Assembly (NCBI GenBank): GCA_022496805.1
Contig: CM040107.1
Coordinates: 11,924,501-11,988,500 of the forward strand
Direction of reading: 5' to 3'
Origin: Pohlia nutans
Taxonomy: Eukaryota > Streptophyta > Bryopsida > Bryales > Mniaceae
DNA: 64,000 bases
The first letter of the stretch is position 1, and each line of letters begins with the position of its first letter. The notes beneath the pieces are model-generated. The model was not told the DNA's origin. It did no database searches and was given only the letters and a program-made list of their open reading frames with translations. Positions 10,900 through 20,114 of the stretch are shown here, piece after piece. Made by a program: the position numbers and the translations under genes.

Positions 10900-11350
10900 G
10901 TGATCGACGGGCGGGCCGTCCACGCCGATGAACATCTCCGTCCAACCGACGGGTGGGCCGTCCCGCCGATGGACGTGTCCGTCTAGCCGACGGACAGGCC
11001 GTCCCGCCCATGGACGGCTCCGTGGAGTCGTTGGGCGGGCCGTCCAGTTCGATGACTGGCCTGTGCAGCCTATTGTCATCTTCGTGCAGTGGAGGAAGGC
11101 CGTCCAGGCGACTGGCATGTCGTCCAACCTATGGACGCCTCTGTCCAGGCGACGGGCGGGCCGTCAAGGCATCTTGCGGTATTATAAGACACCGGGCGGG
11201 CCGTCCAGGCGTCGGGAGGGCCGTCCAGGGGACGGGCGGGTTGTCAAGGTGTCTTGCGGTATTATAAGACACCGGGCTAGCTGTCCAAGCGTCGGGAGGG
11301 CCGTCTGGGCGTCGGGCGGGCCGTCCAGGCGACGGGCAGGCCGTCCAGTT
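10900..11350. repeat. GACGG/CCGTC dyad satellite, cluster 4
   Basis: About 20-bp units of the type GGCGACGGGCGGGCCGTCCA. Inside it an 80-bp segment (ATCTTGCGGTATTATAAGAC at 11171; GTCTTGCGGTATTATAAGAC at 11251) is duplicated. The array runs to within about 10 bp of a TATA box for the pseudokinase gene, so it may be part of that gene's upstream region. Confidence 0.88.
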
Positions 11351-11358
11351 GTAAACCT

Positions 11359-11365
11359 TATATAT
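11359..11365 (+). promoter_or_regulatory. Putative TATA box of the pseudokinase gene
   Basis: TATATAT about 200 bp upstream of the 11561 ATG, immediately after satellite cluster 4. Position fits a TATA box with a leader of about 165 nt. Confidence 0.4.
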
Positions 11366-11560
11366 GTGCGTCACCTCGTTATTTTGCAGCACATTTGGGT
11401 CTCTCTTGCGCTGACGGTGCTCTTTTGTCTTGGATTGGTAACAGTGCATGCTCAAGAGCGTGGGTGCTTGCAGAGGGACTCCGAATTGCTTGGAGGAGGG
11501 GGGTTTTTTTTAAAATTTCATCTTTGAAACCCTAATCGCAGTGCATCACACGTTGCTCCC

Positions 11561-13216
11561 ATGGCCGGGTATGGACATTCGAAACGCAAAGTGGATGACT
11601 GGTTCACGGGGAATGCGGAATCCGTTCCTGAAATATCCCCTGACGCACATGAATGCATATCTGAAGCCGCTGACGCAGGTGTGGCCAATCGGTTAGGCGC
11701 TGGAGAGTCTTCAAAACCCAAGAAGAAGGGGCAGCGAAGGAATAGGCACAAGCCTGCAAACTCCCCTGGGTGGCCCACCAAGGCTGCCATAAGAAAGGTG
11801 CATGAAGTGGCGTTGGACTTTTTCCAGCAATATTCGACCACACAGCTGAATGTTGCTTACATAAAGCAGGGTATGGTTGGAATTGACAAGTTAAGAAGCC
11901 ATTTGGATCGACTGTTTTGGACCGCTATGCAAGAGGACGAGTGGGACGAAGAACGCAAGAAGGAAGATTTCGAGAGATGGTTAGATGAGCAAGTGCAAAC
12001 TTGCATCTTCAACCTCGGCCACGTCGCGGAAAAATTGATGGGGATAAGACGGGAGATCGAGCCCAACCCTAAACTGCGCGACGTGCACCAAAAAGTGTTT
12101 TGGTGGCACGATGCTGTAAAGGGTTTTGCTAAGCAAGGCCTGCACAGGGCTCCTTGGTGGCAAAAAAGGCGGGAGTTTGCCTTTGGACAAGGGGCAGCCG
12201 GTGGCGTAGTGTTCTTGGAGAAAGGGGTCGTGGTGGTTCCGTTGTCTGGCTCTTCGGTACAAGGGGGGAATGGGAGAGTGCGTAGAGTGACGCTTCAGAA
12301 CTCCCGGCACATTCCGTCGCACATGGAATTAGCAGGGAAATTGCCGCTGGACATTGGAAATTTGAAGAGAGCGAGGGAGAAGTTGTCGATCGAGGCAGTG
12401 GTCTGTCGATGCACTCACCCTGGGGTCATTAAGTTTTTTGCCCTCAATGACACCACGATGGAATGCTATGCTCAATGGTGGAATGGGGGGAAGTTGGAAG
12501 ATATGTTTCAAGTGGACCACGATTATCGCGAGCCGGATGAGATAGGGGACATTGGATATGATCCAAATCTGCAAACATTGCAGAAAAGAAAACGTCTTAT
12601 GGCGTACAGACGGAATCGTACGGAGTTGGCGTGGGCATTGGTGTGCATAGTGGACGCAGTACAACAAGATCGAGTTCTGCACAACCACATCACCCCATCA
12701 AATATATTGCTCCATTTCCCGGATGAAAGTGGATTGATCGTGTGGATCGGGATATGCGATTGGGGAATGGGCATCCGCATCAAAGAGGAAACACCATCTT
12801 TGTACCCCCACCAAAGCATTTCCGAATTAGAGAACTCGAAGGCAAGCTGGTGGTATGTGGCTCCAGAGATGCACTACCTCGTTGGAGAGCATGGAAGCGA
12901 TCTATCTCCAAGCCGTGTGCGAAAGCCATGTTATAACATACAGACAGACGGCTACTCGGTTGGGAAAATAGCGCAGCGTATTTGGAAAGAGGACCGGAAG
13001 AATGTTCGAATGATTCCAGACAACACTGCAGCAATGTATTTTGACAGGATATTGAAAGAGTTATGTGCTCCAAAATCCAAGGATCGACGTTCAGTTACGC
13101 ATGCGGTGAGGAGCCTTGAAGGGCATCCAACTTTCTGGGCTCTACCGCAGTGCTGCTACTGCGAGACTCGCAAGGAACAAGATATCTTGGCGAAGCAGAA
13201 GGAGATCGAAGAGTAG
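11561..13216 (+). CDS. Kinase-fold protein, probably a pseudokinase (551 aa)
   Basis: Intact 551-residue frame with a protein-kinase-like domain at about 200-530. Visible landmarks: a glycine-rich loop FGQGAAGG (208-215); HNHITPSN (374-381) where active kinases have HRD....N; DWG (400-402) for DFG; APE (434-436); then TDGYSVG for the usual DVYSFG. The catalytic Asp of HRD is replaced by His376, and I cannot place the VAIK lysine, so phosphotransfer is unlikely; the DWG Asp and the loop Asn remain, so nucleotide binding is possible. The first 200 residues are charged with a Lys/Arg-rich start and no signal peptide, suggesting an intracellular protein. Role unknown; scaffold or regulator is inference. 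It could belong to a lineage-expanded or element-carried kinase family. No intron is needed and the frame has no stop, which stands out among its decayed neighbours. Confidence 0.75.
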   Translation: MAGYGHSKRKVDDWFTGNAESVPEISPDAHECISEAADAGVANRLGAGESSKPKKKGQRRNRHKPANSPGWPTKAAIRKVHEVALDFFQQYSTTQLNVAYIKQGMVGIDKLRSHLDRLFWTAMQEDEWDEERKKEDFERWLDEQVQTCIFNLGHVAEKLMGIRREIEPNPKLRDVHQKVFWWHDAVKGFAKQGLHRAPWWQKRREFAFGQGAAGGVVFLEKGVVVVPLSGSSVQGGNGRVRRVTLQNSRHIPSHMELAGKLPLDIGNLKRAREKLSIEAVVCRCTHPGVIKFFALNDTTMECYAQWWNGGKLEDMFQVDHDYREPDEIGDIGYDPNLQTLQKRKRLMAYRRNRTELAWALVCIVDAVQQDRVLHNHITPSNILLHFPDESGLIVWIGICDWGMGIRIKEETPSLYPHQSISELENSKASWWYVAPEMHYLVGEHGSDLSPSRVRKPCYNIQTDGYSVGKIAQRIWKEDRKNVRMIPDNTAAMYFDRILKELCAPKSKDRRSVTHAVRSLEGHPTFWALPQCCYCETRKEQDILAKQKEIEE

Positions 13217-13434
13217 ACAAAGGTAAATAGTATTCAGTCAGAAGAGTGTGAATTAGGAGATGAGGTTAGTGTTTAGTATAGCATCGGTGTGTTCCACCGT
13301 GCGGGGTACGCTTCTGACCCTTTTTGTATGAACTTTACATCGATATATAAATAAATGCCCATGTTCACAACTCTCATTGCACGCGTATTACGTTTGGATA
13401 ATGGTTTGGGTCCGTCGTAGAGCCTCTCTGTTAC
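13217..13434. other. 3' flank of pseudokinase gene
   Basis: Contains TATATAAATAAAT at about 13344-13356, plausible as a poly(A) signal region for the upstream gene. No other gene seen. Confidence 0.35.
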
Positions 13435-14050
13435 TGCAGGACCGTCCAACGAGATGGACGGATTGTACTAGGGTAAGAGCGTCCAGTCCGGTCCGTCCAC
13501 GGTTTGACCGTCCAACCTGGCCCGTCCAACCCAGTCCATCAACCGGAGACCGTCTAGGAGGGACCGTCCAACTTGTCCAATTGACCGTCCAACCGGGCCC
13601 GTCCTTCCTGGCCATCCAACTAGGCCCATTGGACGTGCCCGTCCAACTAGGCCCGTCCCACGTGGGCGTCAAACTTGGCCCGTCCGATCTGGCCGTCCAA
13701 CTAGGCCCCTCCGATCTGGCCGTCCAACAAGGCCGTCAGATCTGGCCGTCCAACTAGGCCCGTCGCAATCGGACGTCTAACTAGGCCCGTCCCACCTGGT
13801 GGTCCAACTACGCCCATCGGATCTGGCCGTCCAACTAGGCCGGTCCGACCTGGCTGTCCAACTAGGCCCGTCGGATCTGGCCGTCCAAGTAGGCCCGTCC
13901 CACCTGGCCGACAAACCCGGCGCATCCGATCTGGCCGTCCAAATAGACCCTAACCGTCAAAGCCAGCCCGTCCGAGCTGGCCGTCTAACCAGGCCCAACC
14001 CACGTGTCCGTCCTACCCGGCCCGTCCCACCGGGCCGTCCAACCCGGTGT
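13435..14050. repeat. GACGG/CCGTC dyad satellite, cluster 5 (27-bp unit)
   Basis: Units such as GTCCAACTAGGCCCGTCGGA + TCTGGCC repeat every 27 bp, clearest at about 13690-13930. Because 27 is divisible by three, a frame with a nine-residue VQLGPSDLA repeat stays open on the plus strand and a matching one on the minus strand; I treat both as repeat-driven. The array ends about 55 bp before a TATA box of the hAT pseudogene. Confidence 0.9.
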
Positions 14051-14105
14051 CGACGAAATCCGTTGGGCGCACGTGCAGTAACCCTGCCCCCGGCCACCCT
14101 CCCAC

Positions 14106-14111
14106 TATATA
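14106..14111 (+). promoter_or_regulatory. Putative TATA box of the hAT element
   Basis: TATATA preceded by CCCAC, about 240 bp upstream of the first usable ATG (14348) of the hAT transposase frame. Confidence 0.4.
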
Positions 14112-14347
14112 GGAGGCTCTTGAGGCTTTTGCCAACACCTTTCCTTGGTGTGCTCTAGTCTTCCAACCTGGTTGGTGTACAGCCATTGCGTTAGAACGGA
14201 GCCCAGGAAGAATGGGTTGGAGGAGCACAGGCTGTTACACCAGCAAGTGTTTTGCCCCAACCGCACTACATTCAGAATACTAATTGTGTGTTCCCTTGTG
14301 TTTCCTTGTGGGCAGTGTAGGGCTGTGGACCATAATTAATAGAGGCA

Positions 14348-17300
14348 ATGGGAGGGAGGAGGACCTTATGGGAGCCATGGTATATTATAAAACCCGATGG
14401 TAAAATGGAGTGCTAACTATGTTCAACAGCAATCAGCTACCGGAAGGACCGCCTACTGTGGCATTTGGGTTGGAGGCGGGATGAAAACATATCAGGGGTC
14501 AGACGTTGTACTAATGCGAGTGCAGCTGTGAAAGCTTTGTTTCATAATTGCGGGGGTAACGTGCCCCCAACTCTTGAGGTTGAGAATGACCGCGAGATGG
14601 AGGATACGTCACCGGCAGCAAATCCCGTGCACGGGCCGGGCGGAGATAGGAACATGGAGACATCGGTGTCAGCGTCAGTAGGAGGAGGGGGAAACACCAC
14701 TATCACGGGTTCACACGTTCGTTCATTGGAGCCGCTAGAGTCAAATGTACCACCCATCCGGACCATGAGGCAAGTATCATTACCGGAAGGTATGAATACA
14801 TCGAATAAACAAGTGTTGGACAAGAAGTGGGCTAATTTCTTTTATGAGGCTAACATACCGTTCAACGTGGCAAAGCACCCCGCCTTTGTGGACGCAGTTG
14901 AGGCAATGTCCAAATCCAAAGTCGTGTACAAGCCTCCCCCGTACAATGCGATTCGGACGAAGCTTATGAAAGCCGCAAAGGACGAGGTCGCAACAATGGT
15001 GAACGAGAAAACAAAGGGCTCGATCCACAAGTATGGCGTGACGATTTGCTCAGATGGATGGGACAATATGACAAACCGACCGTTGATCAATGTTATGTTG
15101 GCATGTACAAGCGGAGAGGTTTTTCTGGGTTCGGTTGACACTACGGGAGAACGTAAAGACGCAAATTACGTGGCAAATTTCATGATCAATTACATTGAGG
15201 CGGTTGGCGCAGAGAACGTGGTACAAGTTTGCACTGACAACGCTGCAAACATGATTGCAACAGGCGAACTGTTGGTACGTCGATTCCTACACGTTTATTT
15301 TCAAGGGTGTGCTGCACACGCTTTAGATCTCTTATTGGAAGACTGGGGGAAGGAAAGATGGGTGAAGAACATGATGAAACATGTGCGGGCCATAGTGTCT
15401 TTCATTCGCACGCACCACATGCCGCCTGCCATATTCCGTCGACATTCTCCGAATTTGATACTGAAGAATCCGGTTGAAACACGGTTTGCAACTGCATTTC
15501 TAATGGTGGATTGATTGGTGAAAGTCCAACAAGCCGTGGTACAGACGGTCGTGGACCCGGATTGGAACGACTACGTGGACAGGCTAACAAAACCGGCGAC
15601 AAGGACGAAAGCAAACACGGCTAGACGATACGTGCGATCAGATGGGTTCTGGGAGACCTGTGTAAATTTCGTGCACATGGTGGAGCCCGTGTTAGTAGCG
15701 TTGCGCGAGTTCGACGGGAAGCACCCATGCATGGGCAAAGCATGGTTAGTAATGAAGAATGTGGAGAAGCACGTCTTTTCGTTACGGGACCCACCATTTT
15801 CACTGAACGAGGAACTTGCCGAGAGTGCAGAAGACCAATTTCAGTCCCGGTGGCACATGTTGAGGATAGATCTGCACTACGCAGGTGCTCTCCTGAATCC
15901 CTATCTACTGGACGAGGTCACCCTGATAGATGACCGGGAGGCTACAGAGGCCGTAGTCAGAGTGTTGCGCAAATTAACGACGAACAATGTTGCATTCGCA
16001 TTAGCGTTGTCAGAATATCATTCATTCAGGGACCACCGAGGGGTATTTGCTGGACTTCCAATCGCGGCTGCGTTGAATTTGGAACCACATGAATGGTGGG
16101 ACCTACTTGGCGCTGGAGCTCACACGCTTGCACCGATTGCAAAACGAATTCTTGCACAAGTGTGTTCTGCTTCATCTTGCGAACGAAACTGGAGCATGTA
16201 CTCATTTGTACACAACAAGGTCCGCAACCGACTAACATCCGAACGAGCAGAGGAGTTGGTTTACATTTACACCAACGCAAGGACCCTCCGAGATAGGGGC
16301 GGCGCAAACTCCGCAGCATGGTATGCGAACAACATGTTGTCCAAAGACTCTATAATAGAGGAATCTGATGGTCTGGACTGGGGGTCTATATTTTCTGATT
16401 CAGATAATTACGACTCGGACGACGACGATGATGCACCATTCGGCAGGAACCCTGGAAGGGGACCAAGACGCCCGGTAAATGACCCAGCCGTGTTTGATTT
16501 TAATGACGTTGACAATAACTACGGCGACGACGACGGAGACAACGGTGGAGGGCCGGAGCTAGCCAATCCAATGGACAATGGTGAGAACGAGGATGTCCCT
16601 GCAGTACCGCCAGTACCAGAAAACAACAATGACACTATAGTGGTTGAAGAACCAGCAATTATGGCAAGCCTCGAGGAGCAACAAGATGGACAAGGAGAGG
16701 AGGCTAATGAAGTAGTTGGTACCCAAGAATCGTCTCCAAATTCTCCACACCGAGAAGGTAATTCAGGTGATCGACAGGAAATGGCACCGGTACAGTTGCA
16801 AGCAGCCTTTCGTAGGCTTCGTCGCCCCCCGTCGGACAGTGTGGATGTTCTTACTCTATCCACCCAAGACTCATCAGTACCGTCCTCGTCAGCAATGCCC
16901 CCGACACGCCCCCGTGAAATTGGTCCATCGATAGGTACGCGGTTGACCGGTTTAGGCCCAACTTCGAATATGACACTGCGCACGAGAGAAATCCGACCGA
17001 TAGAAAGAAGTGGACCTCAAAGGACCAATCCCCAGAAGCGTCCACGAGAACAACTCCCTCGACTTTCTCACAACGACCGTGCAACTCCAACTACCCGGAC
17101 CACCCGCAGAAATAAGCGTATACGGCAATCTACCCAACCGTTTGCTGGCAAAGTCAATTTAGGAGGGCCAAATACAAATGGTGTTCTGGATGCAAGCGGT
17201 CGACGACCTCTAAAAACACTTTCCTCTCTTGAACCACGCATCGAAAACCGACATCGCAACAGCCTTGCCGGGAGTAGCAGTACAAGATCTGACGATAATG

Positions 17301-17464
17301 AAACCACAAACGACACCGCAGGTAATAGCGGTGAGGTTCCGGGAGATAGCGATTTCGTAGTGAACCGACCAGGCCCACCCCCAAGCCCGGACAACGATAG
17401 AGCGGACCCAGGAGCACCTAACGCTGGCACCTTTGTCCGAGTAACTAGGAATGCAATACATTGA
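14348..17464 (+). pseudogene. hAT transposase with two in-frame stops
   Basis: One reading frame from ATG 14348 to TGA 17462, interrupted by TAA at 14414-14416 and TGA at 15512-15514. Before the first stop and after it the frame reads KMEC-stop-LC...LLWHLGWRRD, a BED zinc finger whose CxxC pair holds the stop. Then DUF659 with CSDGWDN (about 15047) and CTDNAANM (about 15230), which supply two acidic residues of the RNase H-like core. Then, after the TGA, the hATC dimerisation domain from PHEWWDLLG (about 16085) through ASSCERNWSMYSFVHNK. The C-terminal third is acidic and then Ser/Thr/Arg-rich, probably disordered. The TGA sits in LMVD-stop-LVKVQ, where related transposases commonly have Arg, so CGA to TGA is likely. 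Cut-and-paste transposase by family; this copy should not make a full protein. I could not define terminal inverted repeats or an 8-bp target duplication. Confidence 0.93.
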
Positions 17465-17814
17465 GGGTTATAACTTATGCCTCTAAGACATACAGGGCTT
17501 AGGGTAGCTTCTCGTGCAATGCTCAGGCATTGGGCATACGGTATACATTATTATACTCCGATATGTAATCGCCATGTTTTCCTTCACTGTTATTTCAAAT
17601 AAATAATCAAAATGGGGATTCATTTTCCTACGCATATGTGTACACTGTACAGTACATATGATGCACAAACCATGTCCGAAGTCGTGACCATGCCAATAAT
17701 CATACGCAGTGTGGCCTTGTGGATGGTTGGTTCGTAGTGTGCCCTTCTAAAGTGCAATTTCGTTTCATTTGTTCCAAAAATTAAAATCTGAACACTCTGC
17801 CAGGTAATTAAGTT
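17465..17814. other. 3' flank of hAT element, no gene
   Basis: AT-rich; contains CAAATAAATAATC (about 17597), possible poly(A) signals. No gene recognised. Confidence 0.4.
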
Positions 17815-17985
17815 GACGGGTTGGCCGTCCAGTTGGCACGCGGGCCAGTCTTGCAGTCCAGTCGACGGGCGTGCGGGCCAAACCGTCCAATCGCCGAGTG
17901 GGCCGTCCGGTCGACGCCCGGGCACCTTAAACCGTCCAGACGCCGGGCGAGCCGTTCAGTGGACGCCACCTGGACGGCCTTGGAT
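17815..17985. repeat. GACGG/CCGTC dyad satellite, cluster 6
   Basis: Short, diverged array of GACGGG, GGCCGTCC and GTCCAG words at irregular 20-30 bp spacing. It is the last cluster of the family in the window; I see none beyond 18 kb. Confidence 0.75.
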
Positions 17986-19379
17986 GAAATTCATCCAGAT
18001 AATTTACTTTGGGTAAACCGCAAGGGTAAAAATTTCCACATTTTTTACCTTCCCGTCGGGATGCAGACGCGATCCTGACGCGTCACGACGCGTCACGACA
18101 TCCTGACGGAAATCAGTGGCGTCACGTCGGGATAGACAACTCTGAAATAAGGATTTCATCTTGTTTAAAATAGTTTCAGGTCTTTGATTCACGGTTATAG
18201 GTATATTGAGTTTGCCTTTCATGTGCCTTGAACATTTTCCAATGACCCAATTCCACGGTTATAGGTACTAAATATTCCACGGTTATAGGATAAAAAGTTT
18301 ACTAAAAATATTTGAATATTAGAATATTTACTAATTATAGTACCATTGACCATGGTTGACCTGAAATTTCTGCTCTAAATTTCACATTTCTCCGCTCATG
18401 GCTCACCGCTCCCCGCTCCTACGCGCATACTATCCTCGTCCTAGCTTATGATGAGGATTGTAATTCAATCCTAAACCAAACTGCCATTCAATTTTGTGAA
18501 GAATGAATACTCACATTCCAAAGAAAAATATTTATATCAGCAATTGTATGGTTTTGGTAGATGAACATGAAGACGGGTAAAAGTTTTAAGCTTCATTACA
18601 AAAATACGCAAAGAATATGACTTGTGCTCTTATAAATGGAGGTTGATTTAATTTAATATTCTTGATGTAAATAACATTCTAAAGAAGTGTAATTACTAGG
18701 AGTATTAATGATGTTAATGTCATTAGTTATGTAACAGCCAACAAAAATGTAATTGTTTTAATTATAAGACCCTGAAATATTTAGTATGCTACAATTAATA
18801 GAATATATGTAATATAGAGTAAAGTTCAAATCAATTAAATATAGTTACTGTTGTCATTAATGTCACTAATGTCACTAATGTTAGTAATGATTGTCATTTA
18901 TGTTATTGATGTCACTTATGTCATGAATTTAACAAACGTCACTAATGTCATTGACATCAAACAATGTATGTCATTATTGTTATGTTTTATGAACGTCAAA
19001 TTTTGAACAATATTAAACTAATATTTCATTGCAATAACCTTTACGTTATCTACATCTCATTTAATGTTTTCGCTTTCAATATACAACTGTGTTATACAAT
19101 TTATATTTATAGCAGGCTAAGACTAAATTAAAGCACAACCACTTATCGTTAATTATCGGTGATCTGCAAATATGCGTGCCATGGTTATGAAGAGATGCAC
19201 AGACCGAGAGACGTAGAGAAGCATGAAGGGTATTGTGATTACAAGATTTTGTGCTATCCACTACCAGAATGCGATTACGAGGCCACCATGGATCCCTTTC
19301 TCTGACATTTGACAAGGGTCCATAAGATAAAAACAGTGGAATATAAAAAACGATGAGCTAAACTTCTTGTTGACTGTGA
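17986..19379. other. AT-rich intergenic with dispersed repeat copy
   Basis: No gene. Two CCACGGTTATAGGTA/CCACGGTTATAGGAT words (about 18255 and 18280) and CTCCGCTCATGGCTCACCGC (about 18392) mark one copy of a dispersed repeat also seen near 41.4-41.6, 55.0-55.3 and 56.2-56.3 kb. A GTCACTAATGTCATTA-type microsatellite occupies about 18855-18965. Confidence 0.5.
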
Positions 19380-19995
19380 CTTGGGAGTTATTGTCGACCC
19401 CACGTTAACATTAAGAGAATACTCATATTAGAGAGGAAGGTCAATGTTATTGTCGATCCAATGATAAGTTAGATTTTTTTCTTAATTTGTAGATGTGCAA
19501 CATGTTATCGTCGGGCGGAGGATAACTGTGCTTGTAAGCATGATAACAAAATGTTCAAAGTTATCGTCGACCCCACGATAATTTGTTCATTATCATAAAA
19601 ATGTCCACTGCCTCTGTGATATTGTCAGGTCGACGATAACTACATACAATCAATGGAATTAATGGTATACATGTACAGACTTATCGTCGGGTCGACGATA
19701 ACCTTGTGCATGTCATCTGTCTTACAATATATTCAAAGTTATGATAGATCCGACGATAACTTGTAGCGCATCGTGAAATAGTTGTCGGCCTGAGAGATAT
19801 CGTCCGGTCGATAATAACTATTGGTGCACAAAATAATTTATGGATCACACATAGTTTTCGTCGGGCTGACGATACCCTTCGATGTTGTGGATGGTTGACT
19901 CCTAATCATGTTTTAATTATTTGATGATATCTAAAAGCAAGATTTGTCAATCGTGTATCCATTATAGAGTTATCCAGTATCGTTGACGCGATGAT
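19380..19995. repeat. Array of ATCGTCG/CGACGAT palindromes
   Basis: About eight imperfect inverted repeats at roughly 60-100 bp spacing. The best, at 19681-19701, is TTATCGTCG-GGT-CGACGATAA with perfect 9-bp arms. Others are GTTATCGTCGACCCCACGAT (near 19560) and TGTCAGGTCGACGATAACTA (near 19622). The arms are conserved and the DNA between them is not. Upstream of the DUF7869-type gene. Confidence 0.85.
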
Positions 19996-20114
19996 AGTTG
20001 TTTCAGTGATATTGCAATTAAGTCGTGTGGAATTTGAAGATATATGTATCAATTAGATTTCCGCACTATTTCTTTCCGAACACCTGTACTGACAGGGGTC
20101 GTCTTTCTTGCAAA

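Noticed and set aside
13377..14158. ORFs with nine-residue VQLGPSDLA-type repeats
   Set aside because: Produced by the 27-bp satellite unit; the opposite strand is equally open.
15512..15514. Stop-codon readthrough in the hAT gene
   Set aside because: The base context (TGA followed by TTG) lacks the CTA readthrough signal, and another stop interrupts the BED finger.
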